Of a DNA stretch of 64,000 nt, positions 52,801 through 62,484 are shown piece by piece (the stretch's first letter is position 1; each line of letters starts with the position of its first letter). The notes beneath the pieces are model-generated. The model worked only from the letters and a program-made list of their open reading frames with translations, was not told the origin of the DNA and searched no databases. The DNA is from Dokdonia sp. Hel_I_53 (GTDB lineage: Bacteria; Bacteroidota; Bacteroidia; Flavobacteriales; Flavobacteriaceae). The DNA is taken from contig NZ_VISL01000001.1 in the NCBI RefSeq assembly GCF_007827465.1, forward strand, positions 2,685,001-2,749,000, written 5' to 3'. The position numbers were made by a program, and so were the translations under genes.

Positions 52801-53664
52801 ACTACAGACAATGCAACTAATGCATTGGTTGCAGATCTTTTACACAATTACAAGATTAAAGAAAACGATCTACAAGGAAACTTACGTCGTGAGAAATTTA
52901 CAATTTCGGTAGGAGATGAGTTACCAGCTGGTATCATCAAACTTGCTAAAGTGTACATTGCTAAAAAACGTAAGCTTAAAGTAGGAGATAAGATGGCAGG
53001 ACGTCACGGTAACAAAGGTATTGTTGCCCGTATCGTTCGTCAAGAGGATATGCCGTTCCTAGAGGATGGAACTCCAGTAGACATCGTATTGAATCCACTA
53101 GGGGTACCATCACGTATGAACATTGGTCAGATTTATGAGACCGTTCTTGGTTGGGCAGGTCAAAAACTAGGTCGCACCTATGCTACACCTATTTTTGATG
53201 GAGCGACACTAGATCAAATTAATGCGCTTACAGATGAGGCAGGGATTCCACGATTCGGACATACCTATTTATATGATGGTGGAACAGGAGATCGTTTTGA
53301 TCAACCAGCAACCGTAGGAGTTATTTACATGCTAAAATTAGGGCACATGGTAGACGATAAGATGCACGCGCGTTCTATCGGGCCATACTCACTTATTACG
53401 CAACAACCTCTTGGAGGTAAAGCGCAATTTGGAGGTCAGCGTTTTGGTGAGATGGAGGTTTGGGCTCTTGAGGCATATGGAGCTTCGGCGACATTGCGTG
53501 AGATCTTAACCGTAAAATCTGATGACGTAATCGGTCGTGCTAAGACGTATGAAAGTATCGTAAAAGGAGAGCCTATGCCTGAGCCAGGTCTTCCAGAATC
53601 TTTCAACGTATTGATGCATGAACTTAAAGGACTCGGACTAGACATTCGTCTAGAAGACAAGTAA
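49843..53664 (+). CDS. rpoB: RNA polymerase beta subunit
   Basis: Catalytic subunit of RNA polymerase, 1273 residues from the ATG at 49843 (a TTG precedes and another ATG follows, so the exact start is uncertain by one codon either way). The rifampicin-site cluster [45 protein letters not shown] is intact apart from Ala where E. coli has Ser522. Other blocks: [38 protein letters not shown] near the end. A palindrome copy separates it from rpoC. Confidence 0.98.
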   Translation: MMQDAKQGERISFSSVKNRPDYPDFLDIQVKSFQDFFQLETKSDERGDEGLYNTFLENFPITDTRNNFVLEFLDYFVDPPRYSIQECIERGLTYSVPLKARLKLYCTDEEHEDFETIVQDVYLGTIPYMTPSGTFVINGAERVVVSQLHRSPGVFFGQSFHANGTKLYSARVIPFKGSWIEFATDINSVMYAYIDRKKKLPVTTLFRAIGFERDKDILEIFDLAEEVKVSKTGLKKYLGRKLAARVLNTWHEDFVDEDTGEVVSIERNEIVLDRDTVLEKEHVEEILEAGAKTILLHKEDNQQADYAIIHNTLQKDPTNSEKEAVEHIYRQLRNAEPPDEETARGIIDKLFFSDQRYNLGEVGRYRMNKKLGLDIEMDKQVLTKLDIITIIKYLIELINAKAEIDDIDHLSNRRVRTVGEQLSAQFGVGLARMARTIRERMNVRDNEVFTPIDLINAKTLSSVINSFFGTNQLSQFMDQTNPLAEITHKRRLSALGPGGLSRERAGFEVRDVHYTHYGRLCPIETPEGPNIGLISSLSVYAKVNNMGFIETPYRKVENGKIDLKSEPQYLSAEEEEGKLIAQANNPMTDDGAITDEKVIARMEGDFPVVDPDTVHYADVSPNQIASISASLIPFLEHDDANRALMGSNMMRQAVPLIMADAPIVGTGLERQVATDSRVLINAEGEGTVEYVDANMITIKYDRTDDERLVSFDDDNKSYNLIKFRKTNQGTNINLKPIVKVGDRVSKGQVLCQGYATEKGELALGRNMKVAFMPWKGYNFEDAIVISEKVVRDDIFTSIHVDEYSLDVRDTKLGNEELTNDIPNVSEEATKDLDEHGMIRIGAEVKPGDILIGKITPKGESDPTPEEKLLRAIFGDKAGDVKDASLKASPSLHGVVINKKLFARAIKDKRKRAKDKEDIAVLEDQYDVKFDDLQAVLIEKLFKLVNGKTAQGVMNDLGEEVLPKGKKFTLKMLNSVDDYTHLTQGTWTTDNATNALVADLLHNYKIKENDLQGNLRREKFTISVGDELPAGIIKLAKVYIAKKRKLKVGDKMAGRHGNKGIVARIVRQEDMPFLEDGTPVDIVLNPLGVPSRMNIGQIYETVLGWAGQKLGRTYATPIFDGATLDQINALTDEAGIPRFGHTYLYDGGTGDRFDQPATVGVIYMLKLGHMVDDKMHARSIGPYSLITQQPLGGKAQFGGQRFGEMEVWALEAYGASATLREILTVKSDDVIGRAKTYESIVKGEPMPEPGLPESFNVLMHELKGLGLDIRLEDK

Positions 53665-53700
53665 ATAGTTTTTGGGAAGCGGATTCTCTCTAGGGATTCC

Positions 53701-53714
53701 GCTTTCGCGAAAGC
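53701..53714. repeat. palindrome repeat between rpoB and rpoC
   Basis: Exact 14-bp copy 36 nt after the rpoB stop in the 97-nt gap. An artificial upstream extension of the rpoC frame would translate it as LSRK, but the true rpoC start is downstream. Confidence 0.9.
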
Positions 53715-53761
53715 GTAACAACAACTATTTACAACAATATTTAATTCGACATATTAGAATT

Positions 53762-56700
53762 ATGGCAAGAAATAATAATCAAGTAGAACAACCGAAGTTT
53801 AACGCAATTTCCATAGGTCTCGCATCTCCAGAATCAATCTTGGGAGCGTCTAAAGGAGAGGTGTTAAAGCCGGAAACGATAAACTATCGTACGCACAAAC
53901 CTGAGCGTGATGGTTTATTTTGTGAGCGTATTTTTGGCCCTGTAAAGGACTATGAGTGTGCTTGTGGAAAATATAAAAGAATACGCTACAAAGGAATCGT
54001 TTGTGATCGATGTGGGGTAGAGGTGACAGAGAAGAAAGTGCGTCGTGACCGTGTAGGACACATCTCGCTTGTAGTGCCGGTAGCACACATTTGGTACTTC
54101 AGATCTTTACCAAATAAAATAGGATACTTACTAGGTCTTCCATCTAAGAAATTAGATATGATCATTTATTACGAGCGTTACGTGGTTATTCAACCAGGTA
54201 TAGCAAAGAATGAAGAAGGTGAGGAGCTTAACAAAATGGATTTCCTTACAGAAGAAGAGTATTTAAATATTCTTGATAGTCTTCCACAGGAGAACCTATA
54301 TCTTGATGACGAAGATCCAAACAAATTTATCGCCAAAATGGGTGCTGAATGTTTGATCGAACTTTTAAGAAGAATTGATCTAAACGAACTTTCTTACGAG
54401 CTACGTCACAAGGCAAACAACGAAACTTCTAAACAACGTAAAACGGAAGCACTTAAGCGTCTTCAAGTTGTTGAGGCGCTACGTGATGCAAACAAAAACC
54501 GTGAGAATCTTCCAGAATGGATGATTATGAAGGTTGTACCAGTAATTCCGCCAGAATTACGCCCATTGGTGCCACTAGATGGAGGACGTTTTGCAACTTC
54601 AGATTTAAATGATTTATACCGTCGTGTAATTATACGTAACAATCGTTTGAAGCGCTTGATGGAAATCAAAGCTCCAGAAGTAATTTTACGTAATGAAAAG
54701 CGTATGCTACAGGAATCTGTAGATTCACTTTTTGATAACACTCGTAAGTCATCGGCTGTAAAAACAGATTCAAACAGACCATTAAAGTCATTATCAGATT
54801 CACTTAAAGGTAAGCAAGGACGTTTTCGTCAAAACTTACTTGGTAAGCGTGTAGATTACTCTGCTCGTTCTGTAATTGTTGTAGGACCAGAACTTAAATT
54901 ATTTGAGTGTGGTTTACCTAAAGGTATGGCAGCAGAGCTTTATAAGCCATTTGTAATACGTAAGCTTATTGAGCGTGGTATTGTAAAAACTGTAAAATCT
55001 GCAAAGAAAATAATAGATAAAAAAGAGCCAGTAGTTTGGGATATCTTGGAAAATGTTCTTAAAGGACATCCAGTACTCCTTAACCGTGCTCCTACGCTTC
55101 ACCGTTTAGGTATACAGGCATTTCAGCCTAAACTTATCGAAGGTAAAGCGATACAATTACACCCATTAGTTTGTACGGCATTTAACGCCGATTTTGATGG
55201 GGATCAAATGGCAGTACACTTACCGTTAGGGCCAGAAGCTATTCTTGAGGCGCAACTATTAATGCTTGCTTCTCACAATATTTTAAACCCTGCAAACGGT
55301 GCACCGGTAGCAGTACCTTCTCAGGATATGGTTTTAGGTCTTTACTATATGACAAAGGCCAGAAAATCGACTCCAGAATTTCATGTTAAGGGTGAAGGAA
55401 TTACTTTTTATTCTGCAGAGGAGGTAAATATCGCTTATAACGAGAAAAGAGTAGACATTAATGCTATCATAAAGGTAAGAGCATTAGATTTTAACGAGAA
55501 TAAAGAATTAGTATATCAAGTAATTGAGACTACTGTAGGACGTGTACTTTTTAACGAAGCTGTACCAAAAGAAGCTGGTTATATTAATGAAGTACTAACT
55601 AAGAAGTCACTACGTGATATTATTGGTGGTATTTTAAAAGTAACTAGTGTACCAGCTACGGCTGCATTCCTTGACCGTATCAAAACGATGGGTTATGGTT
55701 TTGCATTCCGTGGAGGGTTATCTTTCTCACTCGGGGATATCATTATTCCAGCTGAGAAACAATCTATGATTGACGAAGCTAATGAGCAAGTAGAAGGTAT
55801 TACAGGATCTTATAACATGGGTCTTATTACTAATACAGAACGTTATAACCAAGTTATTGATGTATGGACATCAACTAACGCGACACTTACAGAGCTTTCT
55901 ATGAAGCGTATACGTGAGGATCAGCAAGGATTTAACTCGGTATATATGATGCTTGACTCTGGAGCACGTGGATCTAAAGAGCAAATACGTCAGCTTACAG
56001 GTATGCGTGGTCTAATGGCAAAACCTAAGAAGTCTAACGATGGAGGTGGAGCTATTATTGAAAACCCGATTCTTTCTAACTTTAAAGAAGGTTTATCAAT
56101 TCTTGAGTACTTTATTTCTACGCACGGTGCGCGTAAAGGACTTGCAGATACCGCTCTTAAAACGGCAGATGCAGGATACCTAACACGTCGTCTTGTAGAT
56201 GTATCGCAAGATGTTATTATAAACAGTACAGATTGTGGTACGTTAAGAGGTGTAGAAGTAGCTGCTCTTAAGAAAAATGAAGAAGTAATAGAGAAATTAA
56301 GCGCACGTATCGTGGGTCGTACTTCTCTTAATGACGTTATCAACCCTCTTACAAATGAAGTAATTGTTGAAGCTGGTGTGGAGATTACAGATGATCTAGC
56401 AGATTTAATTGGACAAGCGCCTATTGAAACTGTAGAAGTTCGTTCTGCACTTACGTGTGAGGCTAAGAAAGGAATTTGTGTAAAATGTTACGGTCGTAAC
56501 CTAGCTACCAACAAAACGGTACAAATGGGCGAAGCTGTAGGAGTTGTTGCAGCACAGTCTATTGGAGAGCCAGGAACTCAGCTTACACTACGTACCTTCC
56601 ACGTTGGAGGGGTAGCAGGAGGTGTGTCTGAGGATAACTCTGTGACTGCAAAGTTTGATGGAAAACTTGAAATTGAAGATCTCAAAACTGTAATGGGAGA

Positions 56701-58060
56701 AGACAATGAAGGAAACCCAGCAGAGATTGTAATTTCAAGAACATCTGAAGCTAAAGTTACAGATCCTAAGACAGGAATAACACTTAGTACAAATACAATT
56801 CCTTACGGTTCTCAACTTTTTACTAAATCTGGTAAAGTTAAGGCGGGAGAGGTTATCTGTAAGTGGGATCCATTTAACGGAGTTGTAATTTCAGAATTTG
56901 CAGGAAAAATTAAGTTCGAAGATATTGACCTTGGTGTTACATATCGTGTAGAAACTGATGAGCAAACTGGTTTCCAAGAAAAAGTTATTTCAGAATCTAG
57001 AGATAAAAAGAAGATACCAACATTAATCATAGAAGACAGCAAAGGGAATGCACTGCGTTCTTACAACCTACCAGTTGGCGCTCACTTAATGATTGATGAC
57101 GGTGATAAGATAAAAGAAGGTAAGATTCTTGTAAAAATACCTCGTAAGTCTGCAAAGGCTGGTGATATTACAGGAGGTCTTCCGCGTGTAACAGAACTTT
57201 TTGAAGCTCGTAACCCATCTAACCCAGCAGTAGTTTCTGAGATAGACGGTGTGGTTTCGTTCGGAAAAATTAAGCGTGGTAACCGTGAGATTATTGTTGA
57301 GTCTAAACTTGGTGAAGTGAAAAAATACTTAGTGAAGCTATCTAATCAAATTCTTGTACAAGAAAATGATTATGTACGTGCCGGTATGCCACTTTCTGAT
57401 GGTTCTGTTACTCCTAACGACATTCTTAATATTAAAGGGCCATCTGCTGTACAGCAGTATCTCGTAAACGAAGTACAGGAAGTATATCGTCTACAAGGGG
57501 TTAAGATTAATGACAAGCACTTTGAAGTAGTAGTACGACAGATGATGCGTAAAGTTCGAATTCAAGATCCAGGAGATACGATCTTCCTAGAAAACCAATT
57601 GGTTCATAAGGATGACTTTATCGAGGAGAATGATGGATTGTACGGTAAGAAGGTAGTAGAAGACGCCGGAGATTCAGAAACGCTCAAAGCTGGTCAACTA
57701 GTAACTCCTCGTGAGTTGCGCGATGAGAACTCATTACTAAGAAGAGAGGATAAAAATCAAGTTACGGCTAGAGAAGTATCTCAAGCAACAGCTTCACCTG
57801 TACTTCAGGGTATTACGAGGGCATCGCTACAGACGAAGTCATTTATCTCTGCAGCATCCTTCCAAGAGACAACAAAAGTATTGAACGAAGCAGCTGTAGC
57901 TGGTAAGGTTGATATGCTAGAAGGCCTTAAGGAGAATGTAATTGTAGGTCACAAGATACCAGCTGGTACTGGTATGCGTCGTTATGATGATATTCTAGTA
58001 GGAAGCAAGGAAGATCTTGAAAATATGATGGCAGAAAAGCAAGAGGTTAACTATAACTAA
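53762..58060 (+). CDS. rpoC: RNA polymerase beta' subunit
   Basis: Catalytic subunit, 1432 residues from the ATG at 53762 ([24 protein letters not shown]). The frame stays open 90 nt further upstream, but that part is intergenic. Zinc finger [24 protein letters not shown] near residue 64; active-site Mg2+ motif [12 protein letters not shown] near residue 475; second zinc cluster CGTLRG...[15 protein letters not shown]; trigger-loop area [22 protein letters not shown]. It is followed by a palindrome copy and a strong terminator. Confidence 0.98.
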   Translation: MARNNNQVEQPKFNAISIGLASPESILGASKGEVLKPETINYRTHKPERDGLFCERIFGPVKDYECACGKYKRIRYKGIVCDRCGVEVTEKKVRRDRVGHISLVVPVAHIWYFRSLPNKIGYLLGLPSKKLDMIIYYERYVVIQPGIAKNEEGEELNKMDFLTEEEYLNILDSLPQENLYLDDEDPNKFIAKMGAECLIELLRRIDLNELSYELRHKANNETSKQRKTEALKRLQVVEALRDANKNRENLPEWMIMKVVPVIPPELRPLVPLDGGRFATSDLNDLYRRVIIRNNRLKRLMEIKAPEVILRNEKRMLQESVDSLFDNTRKSSAVKTDSNRPLKSLSDSLKGKQGRFRQNLLGKRVDYSARSVIVVGPELKLFECGLPKGMAAELYKPFVIRKLIERGIVKTVKSAKKIIDKKEPVVWDILENVLKGHPVLLNRAPTLHRLGIQAFQPKLIEGKAIQLHPLVCTAFNADFDGDQMAVHLPLGPEAILEAQLLMLASHNILNPANGAPVAVPSQDMVLGLYYMTKARKSTPEFHVKGEGITFYSAEEVNIAYNEKRVDINAIIKVRALDFNENKELVYQVIETTVGRVLFNEAVPKEAGYINEVLTKKSLRDIIGGILKVTSVPATAAFLDRIKTMGYGFAFRGGLSFSLGDIIIPAEKQSMIDEANEQVEGITGSYNMGLITNTERYNQVIDVWTSTNATLTELSMKRIREDQQGFNSVYMMLDSGARGSKEQIRQLTGMRGLMAKPKKSNDGGGAIIENPILSNFKEGLSILEYFISTHGARKGLADTALKTADAGYLTRRLVDVSQDVIINSTDCGTLRGVEVAALKKNEEVIEKLSARIVGRTSLNDVINPLTNEVIVEAGVEITDDLADLIGQAPIETVEVRSALTCEAKKGICVKCYGRNLATNKTVQMGEAVGVVAAQSIGEPGTQLTLRTFHVGGVAGGVSEDNSVTAKFDGKLEIEDLKTVMGEDNEGNPAEIVISRTSEAKVTDPKTGITLSTNTIPYGSQLFTKSGKVKAGEVICKWDPFNGVVISEFAGKIKFEDIDLGVTYRVETDEQTGFQEKVISESRDKKKIPTLIIEDSKGNALRSYNLPVGAHLMIDDGDKIKEGKILVKIPRKSAKAGDITGGLPRVTELFEARNPSNPAVVSEIDGVVSFGKIKRGNREIIVESKLGEVKKYLVKLSNQILVQENDYVRAGMPLSDGSVTPNDILNIKGPSAVQQYLVNEVQEVYRLQGVKINDKHFEVVVRQMMRKVRIQDPGDTIFLENQLVHKDDFIEENDGLYGKKVVEDAGDSETLKAGQLVTPRELRDENSLLRREDKNQVTAREVSQATASPVLQGITRASLQTKSFISAASFQETTKVLNEAAVAGKVDMLEGLKENVIVGHKIPAGTGMRRYDDILVGSKEDLENMMAEKQEVNYN

Positions 58061-58063
58061 TTG

Positions 58064-58102
58064 TTTTAAGTACGCTTTCGCGAAAGCGTAAATAACTTAA
58101 AA
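58064..58102 (+). repeat. palindrome repeat nested in inverted repeat after rpoC
   Basis: Exact palindrome at 58074-58087, inside the 18-bp form ACGCTTTCGCGAAAGCGT, framed by TTTTAAGT (58064-58071) and ACTTAAAA (58095-58102). It starts 3 nt after the rpoC stop codon. Confidence 0.85.
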
Positions 58103-58137
58103 TCCCGTTTAACAGCTGTTAAGCGGGATTTTTTTAT
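58100..58137 (+). terminator. strong terminator after rpoC
   Basis: Near-perfect hairpin: AAATCCCG/CGGGATTT outer stem, TTAACAG/CTGTTAA inner stem, with one T-G pair between, followed by a run of T. Directly after the nested palindrome. Confidence 0.9.
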
Positions 58138-58248
58138 AAAAAAAATTCTTCTACTGAAAGACAATCGGTATCTTTCTAGAGAAGAAAATAATTCATTAAA
58201 AAATAAAATTTATGAGCCCCTATTGCGCTCAACGATTTAAACATAATT

Positions 58249-58572
58249 ATGGCAGATCAAAAAAAAGAACAAAATAATCAACAGGGAAAGATAAATATTG
58301 AACTAGATGAGGCAATGGCACAAGGAACTTATTCAAATCTTGCTATTATAAATCATTCAGTATCAGAATTTGTGGTGGATTTCGTGAATATCATGCCAGG
58401 AACCCCAAAAAGCAAAGTTAAAAGCCGCATTATTCTAACTCCTCAACATGCAAAAAGATTGGCTAAAGCACTGGCTGAAAATGTGAAACGTTTTGAGAAC
58501 GCACACGGAGCTATTAAGGATTATGAAAAAAATCCTATCCCTGTAAACTTTGGGCCTACCGGTCAAGCATAA
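58249..58572 (+). CDS. DUF3467 family protein
   Basis: A 107-residue cytosolic protein of family DUF3467, function unknown. The family core is INIELDEAMAQGTYSNLAIINHSVSEFVVDFVNIMPGTPKSKVKSRIILTPQHAKRLAKAL (shown here by its start GTYSNLAIINHSVSEFVVDF). A charged Gln/Lys-rich N-terminus precedes it. It sits alone between the rpoBC terminator and its own terminator; in flavobacteria it commonly follows rpoC. Confidence 0.85.
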   Translation: MADQKKEQNNQQGKINIELDEAMAQGTYSNLAIINHSVSEFVVDFVNIMPGTPKSKVKSRIILTPQHAKRLAKALAENVKRFENAHGAIKDYEKNPIPVNFGPTGQA

Positions 58573-58599
58573 TATTTAAAAAAAATGGTATTGGTGTAC

Positions 58600-58634
58600 G
58601 TCCTTGTAATAAAATTGCAAGGACTTTTTTGTTT
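58600..58634 (+). terminator. terminator after DUF3467 gene
   Basis: Stem GTCCTTG/CAAGGAC with 11-nt loop followed by TTTTTTG. Confidence 0.8.
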
Positions 58635-58884
58635 TATACAGTTGCTACTTTTAGTGGTGTTATATAACTAACAAGTCGCATGTTTTTGAGCTTTAAAAAA
58701 CTACGATACGTGTTAAATATAAGTGAGGTTTACCAGATAAAAGTGTAGTTTTTGAATTGTTAAAATTATTGTAACTTTGAGTATGTTTAATAATTAAAAT
58801 GTCTTTTATGTCAGTAATGATAGGGATTCATAAAGATAGACTCTATTGGTGTAAATGTTAACGTTTTTGATTAAAATTTAAATA
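58635..58884. other. 250-nt intergenic region upstream of the CheBR-kinase gene
   Basis: With the terminator it makes a 312-nt gap. No credible open frame on either strand and no palindrome copy. It holds one promoter candidate (58752-58780) and an A/T-rich leader of about 100 nt ahead of the TTG start. Confidence 0.5.
58752..58780 (+). promoter_or_regulatory. candidate promoter for the CheBR-kinase/phytochrome unit
   Basis: TTTG at 58752-58755, 17-nt spacer, TAACTTTG at 58773-58780. The spacing is 2 nt shorter than ideal. Confidence 0.5.
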
Positions 58885-61800
58885 TTGAAGGAAAGAAAGC
58901 ATATAATAGTAGCTGTTGGAGCTAGTGCAGGAGGACTGGATGCACTCAATGGATTTTTCGATAATGTAGTTGAAAATGCAGATTACAGTTATATTATTAT
59001 ACAACATTTATCTCCAGACCATAAAAGTTTAATGGCGGAACTACTTGCAAAAAAGACAAATGTTCCCATAGTTGCTGTGTCTAATGATTCTGAGATTAAG
59101 AGAAGTCATATTTATGTGATACCTCCTACGATGAATTTAATAATTGAGAACAATCATCTTATACTTCTCGAAAAGCCCAAATCTCAAAAGCTGAATTTAC
59201 CTATAGATATGTTTATGGAATCTCTATCCAAGGCCTATGGTAAATCTGCAGTTGGAATAATTTTGAGCGGTACAGGTAGTGATGGTACAAAAGGAGTAAG
59301 AGCTATAAAAGAAGCTGGAGGTGTTGTATTTGTACAGCAGCCAGATGAAGCGGGTTTTGATGGAATGCCTACTAGCGCAATTGCTACTGGTGTTGTTGAT
59401 TACATTCTTCCTGCGGGAGAGATGATTGATGAAATTTATCGTTATTTTCAAGACGATGACCTTGCTAATTTTGAAAGTGACATATCTAATGCAGATTTAG
59501 AGTTACTTCGTGAAATTTTAAATATTTTACACAAGCAGACAAATATTAATTTTAACTATTATAAAAGGCCCACTATACTTAGACGTACTGAGCGTCGTAT
59601 TAAAACTCTTAAAATGGACGGCTTTGAGGAGTATTTAGGCTACCTTAAAATACATCCTGACGAAATTGAAATTTTATATAAAGAGTTTCTAATTGGGGTT
59701 ACAAATTTTTTTAGAGATCGAAAAGCGTGGAATCTGTTGGAAACAGAAACGATACCTGAACTTGTAAATTCAAAAAGTGATGGTGACACCTTAAAAGTGT
59801 GGGACGTTGCTTGTTCCACAGGAGAAGAGGCATATTCTCTAGCAATTTTGTTTGAAGAAGAAATACAAAAGCAGGATAAAGATATTTTATTAAAAATCTT
59901 TGCGACTGATATTTCTGAAGAGCATATTAAAATTGCCAGCCTAGGTAAGTTTAAAAAAGACATAGAATCAAATATATCACCTAAAAAACTAGATAAGTAT
60001 TTTGTAGAGGATGGTGAAGGTTATATCATAAATCCAGATCTCCGTAAGCGTATTATATTTTCAAATCATGATATTCTCAAGGATCCTCCATTTAAGAATA
60101 TGGATATGGTGGCATGTAGAAACTTATTGATTTACCTAAAACCAGATGTTCAATCTGCTGTGTTACATACGTTGCATTATGCACTGAGAATTAATGGTGT
60201 CATGTTTTTGGGCTCAAGTGAATCTAATACTGCCCTACGTAATTATTTTAAGACGGTAAGTGAAAAGTTTAAGATTTTTAAAAACATTCATGTTTCAGAA
60301 CGCTTACATAGTGAATTATTAACCTCTAATTTAGATAAAAGTAATTTTATGCTTTCGCGAAAGCAAAAGAGCCCGGTAGAAGTGAGTAAAGAAACTTTTT
60401 CTGAAGATGTTAAGTCAACTATAAGTAATACAATTATTAATCAGTTTGATGTAGCTAGTGTTTATATTGATTCTGATTTTAAGGTTATTGATGCAATGGG
60501 ATCATTCTCAAAATATGCAGAATTACCTTCGCAGGGCTTTACATTAGACCTTCTTAAAATGCTTCCAGACTCGATAAAAACTGCCGTGAATTCTGGAGCG
60601 AGAAAGGCTAGAAGATCAAGGAAAGATTTTATTTTTAAAGATGTTATCACCCAAAAAGCAGGGAATGATACAGTAATCGATGTACTTGTAAAGCCCGTTT
60701 TCCATACTAATGATGAAATCTGTAATTATGTAATTACCTTCATTGAACAAGAGTTGAATCCAGACCTTATATTCCAGAGGGAATCTTTAAATTTTTCCAA
60801 TAAGACAGATGAAAGAATTACTGATTTAATCGAAGAGATTGAGGAAACTCGTTCTGAATTGAAGAAGGCGCTAGAAGATGCAGAAACAAGTAATGAGGAA
60901 CTACAAACACTTAATGAAGAGTTATTAGCTTCAAACGAAGAACTTCAAAGCACAAATGAGGAGCTTCAAAGTGTAAATGAAGAGTTACATACTGTAAATG
61001 TAGAGCATGTAGAAAAAATGGATGACCTAGCGATGCTCAATGCAGATATGGATAACCTTTTGAATAGCACTCAAATAGCTACAATTTTTTTAGATCGTGG
61101 CTTAACTATTAGAAAATTTACACCCTCAATACAACAACATTTTAAGCTATTGAAGCAAGATGTAGGACGGCCTATAGATCATTTTTTAGTACAATTAGGA
61201 GATGGTAAAAAATTGACACTCAAGGAGAAGATTGAGAAAGTCATGAAAAATGGCAATATCAATGAGGTTAATATAACTAACAATGAGGGCAAAACTTTTA
61301 TACGAAGGATATCTCCCTTTTACACTAATTTCAGGAAAATAGAGGGGGCAGTTATTACTTTTATTGATATTACTAAAACTGTAGAGTCACAAAATAAATT
61401 AAAGGAAAGTCAGAAAAAATTTAAAGAATTTTACGAAAATGATCCTGTCATGCATGCGAGTGTGGACCCTTCCACTGGACAGATCTTAGAGTGTAATAAT
61501 ATATTTATTGATACCCTAAAATTAGATTCCAAAAAAGAGGCTATTGGTAAGCGTATTTTTAATTTTTACAGCGATGAATCCAAAACTAAAGCTCTTAAGC
61601 TTTTGGACCAGATCCAAAAGACAGGATTTGTAGAAGGGGAACAAATGACTATGATCAACACAGAAGGTGAGGAGATTCCAATTATTTTAAACTCTGAGTT
61701 AGTCATCCCTGATGTTGGGCCAAGTTACACTAGATCAACCCTTGTAGATATATCAGATTTACAGAAAGCACAACAATTAATGTATGATAAAAATGCAGAG

Positions 61801-62478
61801 CTTTTACGTATAAATAGTGATCTAGAGCAATTTGTTTCTATCTGTTCACATGATTTGCAAGAACCATTAGGTACTATAAAATTTAGTAGTGATGTAATTC
61901 TAAAGAAATTTGGAACTGACCTTGAGCCTAAGGTTACTGAATATCTTGGTTATATTTATGGTGCGGCTGGACGAATGGCAGAACAAATAAAAGGATTGTT
62001 AGAGCATAGTCGTATAGGTCAAGACCTAGAGCGTACCCAAGTAGACGTAGAGGAGCTTTTAAATATTGTAGAGTATGATTTAGGTAAACGTCTAAAAGAA
62101 TGTAATGGAAAGCTTCACGTAGGAAAAATGCCAGTGATACAAGCCTATAAAGTGGAATTGCGTTTATTGTTTCAAAACCTAATAGGTAATTCTTTAAAAT
62201 ATTGTAGGGAAGGTATTAATCCAGAAGTAAGAGTTTCTGCCTTTGAAGACGGTGATTTTTGGACTTTTTCTATTAGTGATAATGGGATAGGTATAGCAGA
62301 GGATGATCTTGAGAATGTTTTTAAAATCTTTGGCAGAGCGGCAACACAACACAAGTATGAAGGGACTGGAGTGGGGCTTGCTCATTGTGAAAAAATAGTA
62401 AAATTACACGAAGGAACTATATGGGCAGATTCACAAGTAGGTGTGGGTAGTACATTTTATTTTAAAATTAAAAAGTAA
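58885..62478 (+). CDS. CheB-CheR-PAS-histidine kinase hybrid
   Basis: Soluble 1197-residue signalling protein. CheB methylesterase domain (1-185) keeps Ser14, His41 and Asp133 (GASAGG, QHLSPDH, GTGSDGTKG). CheR methyltransferase follows (about 200-460) with YYKRPTILRRTERRIKTL and the SAM site WDVACSTGEEAYSLAILF. Then comes a PAS-like part, a coiled coil (about 640-715) with repeated NEELQ units, two more PAS domains (about 715-965), and a kinase with FVSICSHDLQEPLGT and GTGVGLAHCEKIV. No CheB receiver domain is present. Start is TTG; MKERKHIIVAVGASAGG fits the domain edge. A palindrome copy reads LSRK near residue 491. No flagellar or receptor genes are nearby, so its methylation targets are unknown. 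Confidence 0.92.
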   Translation: MKERKHIIVAVGASAGGLDALNGFFDNVVENADYSYIIIQHLSPDHKSLMAELLAKKTNVPIVAVSNDSEIKRSHIYVIPPTMNLIIENNHLILLEKPKSQKLNLPIDMFMESLSKAYGKSAVGIILSGTGSDGTKGVRAIKEAGGVVFVQQPDEAGFDGMPTSAIATGVVDYILPAGEMIDEIYRYFQDDDLANFESDISNADLELLREILNILHKQTNINFNYYKRPTILRRTERRIKTLKMDGFEEYLGYLKIHPDEIEILYKEFLIGVTNFFRDRKAWNLLETETIPELVNSKSDGDTLKVWDVACSTGEEAYSLAILFEEEIQKQDKDILLKIFATDISEEHIKIASLGKFKKDIESNISPKKLDKYFVEDGEGYIINPDLRKRIIFSNHDILKDPPFKNMDMVACRNLLIYLKPDVQSAVLHTLHYALRINGVMFLGSSESNTALRNYFKTVSEKFKIFKNIHVSERLHSELLTSNLDKSNFMLSRKQKSPVEVSKETFSEDVKSTISNTIINQFDVASVYIDSDFKVIDAMGSFSKYAELPSQGFTLDLLKMLPDSIKTAVNSGARKARRSRKDFIFKDVITQKAGNDTVIDVLVKPVFHTNDEICNYVITFIEQELNPDLIFQRESLNFSNKTDERITDLIEEIEETRSELKKALEDAETSNEELQTLNEELLASNEELQSTNEELQSVNEELHTVNVEHVEKMDDLAMLNADMDNLLNSTQIATIFLDRGLTIRKFTPSIQQHFKLLKQDVGRPIDHFLVQLGDGKKLTLKEKIEKVMKNGNINEVNITNNEGKTFIRRISPFYTNFRKIEGAVITFIDITKTVESQNKLKESQKKFKEFYENDPVMHASVDPSTGQILECNNIFIDTLKLDSKKEAIGKRIFNFYSDESKTKALKLLDQIQKTGFVEGEQMTMINTEGEEIPIILNSELVIPDVGPSYTRSTLVDISDLQKAQQLMYDKNAELLRINSDLEQFVSICSHDLQEPLGTIKFSSDVILKKFGTDLEPKVTEYLGYIYGAAGRMAEQIKGLLEHSRIGQDLERTQVDVEELLNIVEYDLGKRLKECNGKLHVGKMPVIQAYKVELRLLFQNLIGNSLKYCREGINPEVRVSAFEDGDFWTFSISDNGIGIAEDDLENVFKIFGRAATQHKYEGTGVGLAHCEKIVKLHEGTIWADSQVGVGSTFYFKIKK
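60351..60364. repeat. palindrome repeat inside the CheBR-kinase gene
   Basis: Exact 14-bp copy, read as MLSRKQK, in the linker between the CheR and the first PAS-like domain. Confidence 0.9.
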
Positions 62479-62484
62479 TTTATT

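Noticed and set aside
53672..53761. N-terminal extension of rpoC from an upstream start
   Set aside because: It would translate the palindrome and intergenic DNA; the conserved beta' N-terminus begins at the ATG at 53762.
60895..61010. Repeated NEELQ-coding units that look like a DNA tandem repeat
   Set aside because: They encode the heptad pattern of a coiled coil; the DNA copies are not identical, so this is protein-level repetition known in CheBR-kinase hybrids.
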